Assembly (NCBI GenBank): GCA_936432065.2
Contig: OW386291.2
Span: 102,117,823 to 102,181,822 of the forward strand
Reading direction: 5' to 3'
From: Rutpela maculata
Taxonomy: Eukaryota > Arthropoda > Insecta > Coleoptera > Cerambycidae
Length of the DNA stretch: 64,000 nt
The notes beneath the pieces were generated by a model. It was not told the origin of the DNA. It ran no database searches and was given only the letters and a program-made list of their open reading frames with translations. A program made the position numbers and the translations under genes. This document shows, piece after piece, positions 1 to 10,712 of the stretch (positions within the stretch are counted from its first letter, which is position 1; each line of letters opens with the position of its first letter).

Positions 1-1963
1 TAAATGCCCCAGCTCAATTAGAGATTCTACAGAATATCACCCATGAAGATGATGACGAATTCGTTAAAAATCAGAGCGATGCTGAACTTATGGAGATGGA
101 TGCTGACGAACACAATGAAGATATCGGAAATCGTGACCATGAAGAAAGTGAAGCTGATGAAGTAGAAGAAAATATTAAAAATACACAAGCTCAAACGCAA
201 GCAAAAAAAATTGATTACAGTAAGATGGAGTGGAAAGAATGGGACCTCGTAGCAACACCAAAAAAATTTCCAAACGCAGACTATGAGACTTTTAAAACTT
301 TGACACCTGTAGAAATGTTTGAGATGTTCTTTGATGATGACATAGTTGAATATTTAGTATCAGAGTCGACGAAATATGCTCAGTTCAAAAATGAACAAAA
401 TCCCCAAATTACTAAAGAAGAAATGCGATGCTTTTTAGCAGTATTGATAATATCAGGCTATAACTGGTTACCTGGCAAAAAATGTTATTGGAATACTGAT
501 GGGGACATGGGTAACAACCTTGTTAGAGATGCCATAAGAAGAGATAGGTTTCTCACGATTTGGAAATATTTTCATTTGGCTGATAATAATTTTGTCATTC
601 AGTCTGACAAGTACTATAAACTCAGGCTGCCTATCGAAAAATTGCAACAAAAATTTATGCATTACTATGTACCTGAAAGAGAACTGAATTATGATGAGTC
701 CATGGTGAAGTATTTTGGACGACATTCTTGCAAACATTTTATAAAAGGCAAGCCCATACGCTTCGGCTACAAGGTTTGGTGTGTAAACGGGAAAAGCGGT
801 TATCTCATAAACTTTATGGTGTACCAAGGAAATGATCCAAAATCCAATGACAATTACCGGGTAGTGTTTGGAGTATCTACTGCACCATTTGTCCCCTTGC
901 TTGAGGAACTACCCGATGAAAAGCGAAACTTACGTTATTCCTTATTTAGTGATAACCTCTTCACTAGTTTTCATTTATTAGCCCACTTCAAGCAACTAGG
1001 GTATGAAGTCACTGGTACTATGAGAGAAAATCGCATCCCAAAGAACTGTCCAATAATTTCAAAAAAAGAAATGAAAAAGAAAAACAGGGGAGAAGTCGCA
1101 TCTTTATTAGATCGTGAAAATGGCATCATTTTGGTTAGATGGGTTGACAACAATGTGGTCACCGTTGCCTCAACATCTGACGGAGTGTCCCCGATGGGTA
1201 CCGTCAAACGTTATTCTCACAAAGAAAAAAGAAACATAAATGTTAAACGGCCGTCTAAAATAGGTAAATACAATTCTGCAATGGGCGGTACCGATCTCAT
1301 GGATGAGAACATTTCCTCTACAGAATCGGCCTGCGATCAAAAAAAATGGTGGTGGTGTCTGTTCACATGGCTAGTAGATGTCACTGTGCAAAATGCTTGG
1401 GTTCTATATAAAAAGGCAGGAAATAAATTGACACAGTTAGAATTTAGAAGGGAAAACGTCAAAACATACTTAAAAAGATATAGGAACCCGCGTAATGTCG
1501 GGGGTAGGCCATCAAGGAGTGTATCAAGTAGGTCATGCAGCCGAGTTTCTGATGACATTAGGTACGACAATGTAGGACACTATCTGATCCCTGTACCAGA
1601 TAATACAAAAAAAAAAATGCGCCGGCGAAAACTGCAAGTCTATTATGAGAAGTATGTGTATGACATGTGGCGTGGGACTGTGCTTGAACTGTAATTTGGA
1701 ATTTCATACTAATTTGTAACGTTTTATAATAATTTTGTAATATTTTCATTAAAAATGCTTACATTTTAGGTGATATATATTTATTTAACCATTTGGCAAT
1801 AGAGTTCTAAACCTGTCCTCTTTGGGGCCTAGCGTTGCCACATGGCAACACGAATTTTTATAAAAAATATTGAATTTTTGCTTATTTGCATGTAATATCT
1901 TGCAAAATTAGAATCAATCCAAGTATTTTTACAAAAATGGAAACTCCGTCCTTGATGGGTTAA
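1..1963 (+). mobile_element. piggyBac-like DNA transposon, right-hand part
   Basis: The transposase frame is open at the left edge, so the 5' end of the element lies outside the window. Downstream of the transposase the first plausible right boundary is GGG followed by TTAA at 1960-1963, which fits the piggyBac rule of TTAA target sites and TIRs that end in GGG on this strand. A short palindrome (GTTGCCACATGGCAAC) lies at about 1834-1849, in the position of a subterminal repeat. The left TIR cannot be compared, so the boundary is an inference. Confidence 0.45.
3..1719 (+). pseudogene. piggyBac-like transposase (5' partial, one frameshift near the C-terminus)
   Basis: Cut-and-paste transposase of the piggyBac superfamily. 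The frame is open from base 3; the first in-window ATG is at 90, giving 534 codons to 1694, so the true start may lie upstream. After an acidic N-terminus the DDE_Tnp_1_7-type core carries the catalytic aspartates at residues 202 (NYDESMVKY), 288 (LFSDNLFT) and 402 (MGGTDLMDE), counted from base 90. The frame runs through an 11-A tract at 1607-1617 and ends at 1694. In the +1 frame, 1618-1719 encodes the expected cysteine-rich tail with C-x4-C, C-x2-C, C-x2-C and a terminal F-H, then a stop. One extra A therefore seems to remove the zinc-binding tail. Apart from this, the gene looks intact; the A-run could also be a sequencing error. Family identity is well supported; activity is not known. 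Confidence 0.93.
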
Positions 1964-2626
1964 GATACTGCCCCGTCACCTCTAGGACACATTATTTTAT
2001 AGATGTTTTGTAAGAATCGCTTATAGTTTAATTATCTTAAAATGCTTGTATTTAACACAAAAGTATTTTATAGAAGGAAGCCATTATTTCATGAGTCCAG
2101 CGTTCGAGGTCGTAAATACGACAAGACATAAAAAGTTTAAAAATCACATTTTTATTAACATTTATGGCAGTTAATACATGCTATTTATAAAATTATGATG
2201 ATTAAAACGAATTGGCATTAGACTTCATTACAAAAAATTTTGAAATGTGAAATCGATTTAGCTATTTTTGAGGTTATCTTGAATATATGAGCCAATCAGC
2301 CAATTCTGAGCTCGGATTCGGATTCAGGGCGCGAAAATACATTGGAATATACTAGTGTAGTACCCAGGCCAATTTTATTTTGTGGCTGTTATTTTTAATT
2401 TTTAATTTTTTAGTGTGCTACTCATAAAATCGTGGTTTTTGGTCTTTCAAATTATAATTTATTTTACTGTTTTTTAAATTAATGGTACAGTAGCACTATA
2501 CATATTTAACCAATAACTTTAAGAACATGGCGAATGCACCAGGATAATGGTAGCAGAGTCCAAATATAAAATTTTAATTTAAAAAACTAAAAGACATGGT
2601 TTTTGATACCATATTATTGTATTGCT
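1964..2626. other. Non-coding, nothing recognised
   Basis: AT-rich sequence between the putative piggyBac right end and the tandem repeat. It contains a short homopolymer-rich patch (ATTTTTAATTTTTAATTTTT near 2392). No coding potential or repeat relationship to the rest of the window was seen. Confidence 0.5.
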
Positions 2627-3498
2627 TCCAGAACTGCATAAGTTTACAAAGTTTCAAATCGATCCAACAATTAGTTGTGGGTGAAAAGTGATTTGTAAGA
2701 TTGACCTACACTGTTACAGGTCAAGAAGCGTGGTAAAAATGCAAATATAGCAATTATACCTAAAAAATTAACTTATGTTCAAATAAATCCAAAAAAGAAT
2801 AATATTGAACGTTGAATGGTTAAATGAAAACTGCTGAAAACTGCTGTAACCCACTACTGGATAGTTTATTTTGACATATTTATACGCGAGATCTGCCTGC
2901 ACGATTTAAGAACAATATTCTTATTCATTCTCATTATCGTAATCGTTATCGTTACCATTATCTACTATTATCGTTATAATTATTATGATATTATTATGGT
3001 TATGGATAAGTTAGGGCTAGCGTTTCTGCGTTTACAGAGTAAAACGAGGATTGGTTAAGAGGAGACAACGCCCATCACAAAGTTTCATCTGTAAAGCTAA
3101 GGCTGAAGAGGGGCGAAGGGTAGGAAATGTCCCTATTATAGGTCATCTGCACGTGATGTCACAGCTAACCTCAAAAGTATGTGTTTCTTAAGATTTAAGA
3201 GTATTACGCAGCTGTTATTAAAATTTCTGCCTGGTTCTCGTATTTTCAACTAAAATTTAGTTCAGTGTAATGTTTATGAAGTTCTAAATACTTTGTCCTA
3301 ATAAAATAGGACTCTTTTTGTATCAGCAATATTGAAAAATGATTTACGTGAATTTTTAAATATTTGCTTGGAGCCAGTACGGCTTCAAGCTAAAAATTCG
3401 TATACAAACATTAAAAATGAGAATAAACTTGAAAAATTTAAAAGCTAAGGTTATGTTGGTTGTAGATGCAGATGTAGTTGTTGATGCAGATGCCCTAT

Positions 3499-4015
3499 GG
3501 GGCTCGTGCACCGTTTGACAGCTTGAAGGTCACACAGCACTTAACCTCAATCATTCTTCTTCTTCTAGTGCTGTCCCCTTAACAGAGGTTAGCGATCATT
3601 AATAAATGCAAAATTCCCAGCTGTATTTTTTTTTAAATTTTGCGTGCTATCAATTAGTAAAGTATGGGGCTCGTGCACCGTTTGACAGCCGACATTCTTG
3701 GAGGTCACACAACCTCGTTAACCTCAATAATTCTTCTTCTTCAAGTGCTGTCCCCTTAAAGGGCTCGTGGACCGTTTGACAGCCGACATTTTTGGAGGGA
3801 GGAGAAGGAGACACAACCTCAAATTTTTCGATTTCTCCATGTGCAGTTCATAGTTTTCTTGTGATTGTGACGTTGTGTCTCGTTCTCCTCCCTCCAAAAA
3901 TGTCGGCTGTCAAACGGTGCACGAGCCCTTTAAAGGGACAGCACTAGAAGAAGAAGATTGATTGAAGTTAACGAGGTTGTGTGACCTCCAAGCTGTCAAA
4001 CGGTACACGAGCCCC
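3499..4015. mobile_element. Fold-back insertion within tandem unit 1
   Basis: This 517 bp segment begins GGGGCTCGTGCACCG and ends with its near complement. The same stem sequence recurs inside at about 3666 and 3762 in direct orientation and at about 3885-3928 inverted, so the whole piece is a multi-arm palindrome centred near 3850. The second tandem unit has the uninterrupted site at 5264-5265 (CCCTATTGTAG). Comparison gives an AT dinucleotide on both sides of the insert, consistent with a 2 bp target duplication, although a TA-palindrome reading is also possible. No coding capacity. Class not determined. Confidence 0.8.
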
Positions 4016-4031
4016 ATTGTAGTGCTGTAGG

Positions 4032-4376
4032 TGGCACCATCTATTAAAAAGCACTATACTAAAAATCTTGACTGGGAAAAAGCAGTTTTTAGCCAAACGG
4101 CTGGCGTTATTAAACTGAAAAAAAGATATTCTTGTAAGTAAATGAATACTACACTTCTATGTAAGAATATTTTTAGCTAAAGCTTGTTTGTTAGGAAGAT
4201 CTCTCTTCACAAGGGCTAATAAACAAGTTTTAGCTAAAAATGTTCTTCAATAGAAGTGTAGTATTCATTTACTTACAAGAATATCTTTTGATCTGTTTAA
4301 TAACATGAGCCAGTTCGCCACAAAAATGTTTTTTGCTGGAATTTTTTTTAGTACAATGCTGTTTTAGTAGAGGGAG
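4032..4376. repeat. Fold-back at the right end of tandem unit 1
   Basis: An imperfect inverted repeat of roughly 130-160 bp per arm spans this interval. The best-matched inner stem is 4125-4160 against 4250-4285 (GATATTCTTGTAAGTAAATG and its complement). The outer arms match less well (CTATTAAAAAGCACTATACT against the complement of GTACAATGCTGTTTTAGTAG). It is duplicated with the tandem unit. Confidence 0.75.
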
Positions 4377-5280
4377 TCCAGAATTGCATAAGTTTACAAA
4401 GTTTTAAATCGATCCAACAATTAGTTGTGGGTGAAAAGTGAGTTGTAAGATTGACCTACAATGTTACAGGTCAAGAAGCGTGGTAAAAATGCAAATATAG
4501 CAATTATACATAAAAAAATAACTTATGTTCAAATATTTCCAAAAAAGAATAATATTGAACGTTGAATGGTTAAATGAAAACTGCTCAAAACTGCTGTAAA
4601 CCACTACTGGATAGTTTATTTTGACATATTTATACGCGAGATCTGTCTGCACGATTTAAGAACAATATTCTTATTTATTATCGTCATCATAATCGTTATC
4701 GTTACCATTATCAGTATCGTTATAATTATTATGATATTATTATGGTTATGGTTATGGATAAGTTAGGGCTAGCGTTTACAGAGTAAATCAGGGATTAGTT
4801 AAGAGGAGACAACGCCAATCACAAAGTTTCATCGGTAAAGCTAAGGCTGAAGAGGGGTGAAGGGTAGGAAATGTCCCTATTATAGGTCATTTGCACGTGA
4901 TGTCACAGCTAACCTCAAAAGTTGTGTTTGTTAAGATTTAAGAGTATTACGCAGCTGTTATTAAAATGTCTGCCTGGTTCTTGTATTTTCAACTAAAATT
5001 TAGTTCAGTGTAATATTTATGAAGTTCTAAATACTTTGTCCTAATAAAATAGGACTCTTTTGTAGGTTGGAAATCTAACCTGTAATCAGCAGTCTATTTT
5101 TATTAATCAACAATATTGAAAAATGATTTACGTGAATTTTTAAATATTTGCTTGGAGCCAGTACGGCTTCAAGCTAAAAATTCGTATACAAACATTAAAA
5201 ATGAGAATAAACTTGAAAAATTTTAAATCTAAGGTTATGTTGGTTACATGATGCAGATGCCCTATTGTAGTGCTGTAGGT

Positions 5281-5646
5281 GGCACCATCTATTAAAAAGC
5301 ACTGTACTAAAAATCTTGACTGGGGAAAGCAGTTTTTAGCCAAACGGCTGGCGTTATTAAACTGAAAAAAAGATATTCTTGTAAGTAAATGAATACTACA
5401 CTTCTATTGAAGAATATTCGTTAGCTAAAGCTTGTTTGTTAGGAAGATCTCTCTTCACAATGGCTAATAAACAAGTTTTAGCTAAAAATGTTCTTCAATA
5501 GAAGTGTAGTATTCATTTACTTACAAGAAAATCTTTTGATCAGTTTAATAACATGTGCTCATGTTATTAAACATGAGCCAGTTCGCCAAAAAAATGCTTA
5601 TTGCTGGATTTTTTTTTAGTACAATGCTGTTTTAGTAGATGGAGTC
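5281..5646. repeat. Fold-back at the right end of tandem unit 2
   Basis: Second copy of the fold-back in unit 1, with inner stem 5372-5408 against about 5497-5533. It has an additional small local duplication (ATGTGCTCATGTTATTAAACATGAG near 5553-5578) that the first copy lacks. Confidence 0.75.
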
Positions 5647-6662
5647 ACTTCGATATAATTGAAAACGATTGCAAAAATAATTACATTTATAACCGATGCG
5701 AACTAATTTCGTGTATTTGAAGCTTGGTCTCGATGTGTTCTTGACCTTTTAGGCGTAATTTAAGTAGATAGAGCAATAGTAAAGAAAGTACGAACGCCAA
5801 AACTAGACAACCAACACAACAGCTCTCTGTACTTTATTGGCTCATTTCCGGCCAGTCCCCTCTGATTTGAACGCGTTGCTCCCTTTTAATGTGTAAAAAT
5901 TATATATTTAAATTATTTTTTTTATATACCTGCCGCCATCCTGAAATAATAGTAAGGATAATTTGAGTTTGAATCATCTTACATGTTCATAGTTAGTAAT
6001 TTCTTTTAAATGCCAAAAGACATGATTCCAAAGACATATAATATTAATTAACTAACAAACCAGAAAACAACAATTATTTAAATTTGTACCTAATTATCAT
6101 GTTAATAACAACTGTAATTGAAGAAAACATCATCTTCCTTAAAATAAACACATCTTCATGAAAGTTCGTGCCACGTCTATGTGGTCGCGTCTGCTGCGGC
6201 TTTCGTGAATAATAACTAGATTCCCTTTTCCACAATAGAGACGGCTACGTGGATATATATCGAAGTTACTGAAACTTTGTGTTTGTATAAGGTGTAACGA
6301 AAACTTTGTCTGTGTGAAACTAATTTTCCTCGAAATGTGAATAAAATAACCGAAAGGATTTTCTTTAGAGCTTAAAAATTCCATTTCGTTGTCCGTAGTT
6401 TTTAAAATTGTTTTAAACGTTTGCATTTTAATTTTACGTTATTTTCATGCCACGCTTTAAGGGAAACTTTAAGCTAGATGTAATGGCGGCGCCATTATTT
6501 TTAAATATACAAAGAAACTCGTTTAAAGTTGGACGATGCAACAAATTAATAGTAAAATGAAGAAGTAATTAAATGACACAATACTACTCTATTATATTGT
6601 TACATAATAATTTACAACGTTGTTGTTTGACCAGTTTATCTTCAATTATGTTTTTGTCATGC
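5647..6662. other. Non-coding, nothing recognised
   Basis: About 1 kb of AT-rich DNA. A 95-codon frame on the minus strand (6139-6426) has no recognisable domain and no homologous repeat in the window, so it is not called as a gene. Confidence 0.4.
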
Positions 6663-7167
6663 AAAGAGTATGAGGTGGGTAGCAATGTAAAAAGTGCCCC
6701 CGCACCTACCGAACTAAAATGGCTTCCATAAGATGTCTCGTATGCTGACTGTCTTGTGTACAAAGTTTTAAGCTCGTGGACTCGTGCATGGGGTGGAAAA
6801 AAAAAAAACTTACCCTTGAATGTTTTATTTTTTTTCTCACCTCCCATTTGACGGATCACTTTGTAATTTGGCACAAATAATATTAGTGTTAGGATAGTTT
6901 ATTTTAAAAAATGTTACTCTTCTACGATGATTTTATGCATTAAAAAAAAATTAATATATTTTTTCAATGGCCTGAAGGGTGACTACCCTGTTTGACACTA
7001 TTACCATATTTTGATATAATATGTGTTTAAACTATAACTAGCACATATAAAAGTTACAGTTTTATTAATGCGGTGGAACAGGATAAAAATAAATAAAAAT
7101 TATTTGAACTTGCAATGTTACGGGTATATTATTTAATATGTAGATAGGTAATCATATAATTCATTCA
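6663..7167 (+). repeat. Left long terminal inverted repeat
   Basis: 505 bp arm whose complement is at 8852-9351. Includes poly-A and poly-T tracts of different length in the two arms (for example the 12-A run near 6798) and the shared segment GTCAAACAGGGTAGTCACCC (read on the minus strand). Confidence 0.85.
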
Positions 7168-7188
7168 TGTTTAGTTATTTCACTTCAG

Positions 7189-8154
7189 ATAAGACATCGC
7201 AAAGAAAAAGAAGAACAAGAAAAGCGACGTCAAGAAGAAAAAGAAGAGCAAGAAAGAAGACGTCAAGAGGAAGAAAGGCGGCGTCAAGAAGAAAGACACG
7301 AATTGAAGGAAATAATGGAAGACCTGGAAACAAGGCATCAAGAGGAGAAAGAAGAACAAGAAAGACAACGCCAAGAAGAAAAAGAGGAACAAGAAAGACG
7401 CCAGGAAGAACTGAGGAAAATCCTGAGTGATCAAATGAAAATCCAACAAGATGCTATGAATTCAGTCACTAACGAAATCAAAGAAGATATAAACAAGGTC
7501 GAAGATTAAGTAGGTGTGGTCAAGTCAGTCAAGTCAAAGGGGAAGTAAGCGGCATCAAAGAAAATATGAGTGAGGTCGAAGGAGAAGTGGAGCGCCTTAA
7601 ACGACTTGAGAGAGAAAGGAGGCCAGCTGGTAGCATCATCAGGTCCTCGTGTAAAACCTCCCTCATTTGACGGCCAAAGCTCATGGACAACGTACAAGAG
7701 ACAATTTGAGGCAGCTGCAAGTGCGAATAACTGGAATAATGAGGAAAAGACTATGGCATTAGTTCTGGTGCTAAGGCGCCAAGCCTCAGAGTTACTTCAG
7801 ACCATCCCGGTGGAGAACCAAAGGGACTTCAAAGTCTTGATAGCTGCATTAGACTTGACATATGGCGACCAACACTTTACCCAAGTATACCAGGCTTTGC
7901 TAAAATCAAGGACGTACAGGGATGGGGAAAGCTTACAAGAATTCGAAGCTGCGATACAGAGACTGGCACATCTGACATATCCGAGTGCACCAAGAGAATT
8001 TCAGGAATGATTAACCGTGGGAGCCTTTTTAGATGGCATCAGGCCCGAAGAGGTCAGGCGAATTCTTAGAATATCGCGGCATGAAAGTATTAGCGAGGCT
8101 TTGGTGGGAGCCCTCGAAGTAGAAGCTGCCTTTAAAGACACCCCGTGGTCAGAA
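7189..8154 (+). pseudogene. Gag-like protein of Ty3/gypsy-type retroelement (relic)
   Basis: The segment opens with a highly charged coiled coil (7189-7509, repeated RQEEKEEQER-type heptads), breaks at a stop at 7507-7509, and continues after a frameshift as a Gag capsid-like domain. The diagnostic part is PPSFDGQSSWTTYKRQFEA followed by FKVLIAALDLTYGDQHF and the LQEFEAAIQRLAH segment, which fits the retrotransposon Gag families of insects. An in-frame TGA at 8008-8010 interrupts it, and AFLDGIRPEEVRRILR resumes in the same frame. No zinc knuckle and no pol follow. The segment is preceded by a pyrimidine-rich tract ending in CAG (7186-7188) and followed by a GTGAGT (8155-8160), which look like splice acceptor and donor. 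It lies wholly inside a pair of long inverted repeats. It is non-functional as it stands. Confidence 0.8.
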
Positions 8155-8851
8155 GTGAGTGCTGCGACAGTTAAAGAGGCACAATATAAAATAAGTCATT
8201 TTTCAATTGGCTGCCGCACCGCTGACTACTCACGCCTCCGCTCTGCCGTAGCCGCATCTGTCTTACAAATCTGCGAAGCTACATCTCATACTGTTACGTT
8301 CTCATATATAGTATCTTATCTCCGGAATTTTAAGTGTGTGTATCGTACTCGTGGTTTTCTTATGTTGTTTGTATTGTACCTAATACTTAATTTTTCCCCT
8401 TTTTAAAAAACTTAGATAGTAGTTAGTGTTATGCACGAAATGGAAAGTTCTACAACTGATAGCAATAGTTCTGAGAGCAAAATCAGCTCACTTAATTTAA
8501 AACGCAAAAACAGTAACAATGTATAATATGTAAAAAAAATTGGAGGTATTTTAATGGAATCAACCAATAAAACTTTCTTTATTGCCACAGTTAGATGAGA
8601 AAGTGACTTGGACAAATAATTTTGTTTTTTATGAGTTATCATGTTCCTAACGGTTTATAAAATAGATGTCTTATAAATGTTCGTATGTAATAATAATAAC
8701 AGCCCGTCTAATGCTCTAAGTGAATCTCATTGCGACCACAAAGCCTTCAATCCTACTCCTTTGTTTGAGACATCCTTCCATTCTGGTCGGGTTCCTTTTT
8801 CCTTTGCTCGCAATATGGGTCCAATTTCTGCATCACTTAGTTACTCTTGTC
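8155..8851. other. Internal part of the long-TIR element, unrecognised
   Basis: Sequence between the Gag-like segment and the right TIR. Frames of 129 (tail of the Gag frame), 69 and 76 codons exist, but none shows a domain that I recognise. It may be the remnant of the element's own non-coding or coding body. Confidence 0.4.
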
Positions 8852-9351
8852 TGAATGAATTATATGATTACCTATCTAAATATTAAATAATATACTCGTA
8901 ATATTGCAAGTTCAGACAATTTTTATTTATTTTTACCCTGTTACACCGCATTAATAAAACTATTACTGTTATATGTTATAGTTATAGTTTAAATACATAT
9001 TATATCAAAATATGGTAATAGTGTCAAACAGGGTAGTCACCCTTCAGGCCATTGAAAAAATGTATTAATTTTTTTTAATGCATAAAATCATTGTAGAAGA
9101 GTAATATTTTTTAATATAAACCCTACTAACACTAATATTATTTGTGCCAAATTACAAGGCGATCCGTCAAATAGGAAGTGAGAAAAAAAATGAAACATTT
9201 AGGGGTAAATAATTTTTTTTCCACCCCATGCAGAGTCCACGAGCTTAAAACTTTGTACCAAGACAGTCAGCATACGAGACATCTTATGGAAGCCATTTTA
9301 GTTCGGTAGGTGCGGGGGTACTTCTTACATTGCTACCCGCTCATACTCTTT
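8852..9351 (-). repeat. Right long terminal inverted repeat
   Basis: 500 bp complement of the left arm. Its innermost matching bases are TGAATGAATTATATGATTAC and the outermost are CTCATACTCTTT. Confidence 0.85.
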
Positions 9352-9922
9352 CAAATATTAAATTTGTACTTGAAAGGAAAGAGAATGATAAATATCTTTA
9401 ACAAAGAGTTTGTGAAGATAATACAGAAAATGCACAATTGATTCACAGTAGCTGAAATATACAGAAAACAAAGAAAATAAAATATAATATTCTTTCTGAG
9501 TAAATAAATACCGGGTGACTGCGATATACGTACTGTAACGGTACATTTATTAATGTCCGTTACAATCAATTAATACTTAAGTATGCCTTAGAAACTCTAG
9601 TAAATTAATTATGGCTCTGGTTGAGAAATCGCAATTTTCTTCACAATTGTACCTTACGTTTCATCAATACCTTTTTTCATAGAGGTCACTGGAGTTAGTC
9701 ATTTTAAAATTTGAGTAGCGCAGCGGTTACCTCGTTTCATGTGCCGGCTAACGACCTTCTCTTTTGTCTGGTAGATGTTCCAATTGAAACAATTATTTTC
9801 TTGGTATGGTTTTTAGTATGATTTTGTCTTATGTTGTAATTAATTGAGTTTTAGTGAGGTCGCATATTGAATGCATATTAGATGCAATGCATATTGGATT
9901 TGGAATAAAATTTGGAACTAAT
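9352..9922. other. Non-coding; one weak tRNA-like A-box
   Basis: AT-rich. GAGTAGCGCAGCGGTTA at about 9712-9728 matches an RNA polymerase III A-box, but no B-box follows at the right distance, so no tRNA or SINE is called. A short microsatellite-free stretch otherwise. Confidence 0.35.
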
Positions 9923-10071
9923 ATAATGCCTGCAGTACACTCTCGCCGAGGCGTTGCGAGGGCAGGCGAGCGCGAGAGTATACTTGCTGCTCTCGCATCG
10001 CCCCGTGCGCCCTCGCCTTGTCTAGTTAATGCACTCGCCTGCCCTCGCAACGCCTCGCAACGCCTCGGCGA

Positions 10072-10704
10072 TAGTGATGGTAAGACCCGGCTCATTTGAG
10101 TGAACCGGGTCTTACCAGGTCAATCACTCAAATGACCCGTTCATGAAGATTCGTTCATATGACCCGGTAGGTACATGGTCATGAATTACAGAGAGAAGCA
10201 CCTCGCGATGAGATCTGTTTCGTCGTTCATTCCCGTGCAGCGGCTGGTCTTTTGATGTATTTTCTTTTGTATTAAGCACTTTCCCCCGAAAATAATTTAG
10301 TGTGGAGTAACGCGGAACTTTTATATATTTTTTAAATAAATCAATAAAAGGTACCGACACTATTTAAAGTCAACATTATCAATTTCCAAGTTTATAAATT
10401 ATGACTGCATTTCATCTCGCTGAATTATGAAACATTTTGAAAATAATAATATATTTTCTATTACAATTCAGAGCATACATTTGTTATATTATACCTTCTT
10501 TTAAAATTTTGTTTGCGAGATGATCTGTTGGTTCTCGTTCGCCGCGCACCGCTCGTGAATATCTTAGTAGAAAATACCATCCGAAGTTCCGTGTTCGGTC
10601 AGGTCATATGAACGATAGGGTCACGGAGAGTGATCGAATCGTTCACAGGTCTTTTGGAAGACCCGTTCATTGTGAACGGGTCGTTCATGAACGACACATC
10701 ACTA
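10072..10704. mobile_element. hAT-type MITE with 8 bp target duplication
   Basis: 633 bp, beginning TAGTGATGG and ending CATCACTA, flanked by perfect 8 bp duplications CTCGGCGA at 10064-10071 and 10705-10712. The 8 bp duplication and terminal TAGTGATG fit hAT-derived MITEs. Subterminal parts are rich in short palindromes built from ACCCGGTTCA, GACCCGTTCA and GTCGTTCATGAACGAC, which may be transposase-binding sites. No coding capacity. Confidence 0.85.
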
Positions 10705-10712
10705 CTCGGCGA

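Larger units (their letters stand above)
2627..5646 (+). repeat. Two tandem copies of a ~1.25 kb non-coding unit
   Basis: Unit 1 is 2627-4376 and unit 2 is 4377-5646. They are in direct orientation and align along their whole length, starting TCCAGAA(C/T)TGCATAAG and ending near GTAGA(T/G)GGAGTC. Unit 1 without its 517 bp insertion is about 1231 bp; unit 2 is about 1270 bp. Each has a degenerate TTATCG/ATTATTATGG microsatellite (2930-3005 and 4670-4755) and a fold-back at its right end. Differences are scattered substitutions and short indels, so the duplication is not recent. No coding frame is shared. It may be a two-unit piece of a satellite or a non-autonomous element with tandem internal structure. 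Confidence 0.85.
6663..9351. mobile_element. 2.7 kb element with ~500 bp terminal inverted repeats carrying Gag-like sequence
   Basis: Two long inverted repeats, 6663-7167 and 8852-9351, match over nearly their full length with scattered substitutions. The outermost matching bases are AAAGAGTATGAG. Between them lie 1.68 kb that include a Ty3/gypsy-type Gag-like frame and about 700 bp of unrecognised sequence. No transposase, protease, reverse transcriptase or integrase was found. No convincing target duplication flanks the termini. The structure resembles a long-TIR or fold-back DNA transposon that has acquired retroelement sequence. The alternative, an accidental inverted duplication around a Gag relic, cannot be excluded. 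Confidence 0.8.

Noticed and set aside
468..1749. Minus-strand frames within the piggyBac transposase
   Set aside because: Shadow frames of the plus-strand transposase.
3499..4015. Interpretation of GGGGCTCGTG..CACGAGCCCC as a CRISPR-like or regulatory repeat
   Set aside because: It is a fold-back insertion with a demonstrable empty site; repeat spacing is irregular and the genome is eukaryotic.
5140..5343. 67-codon minus-strand frame in tandem unit 2
   Set aside because: Not preserved in unit 1; chance frame.
7167..7449. Long basic (RKRRTRK) and hydrophobic (FLLFFFLT) frames on both strands
   Set aside because: They are off-frame readings of the repetitive charged coiled coil of the Gag-like segment.
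9712..9760. tRNA or SINE at GAGTAGCGCAGCGGTTA
   Set aside because: The A-box is good, but no B-box or cloverleaf follows; kept only as a note in the spacer entry.
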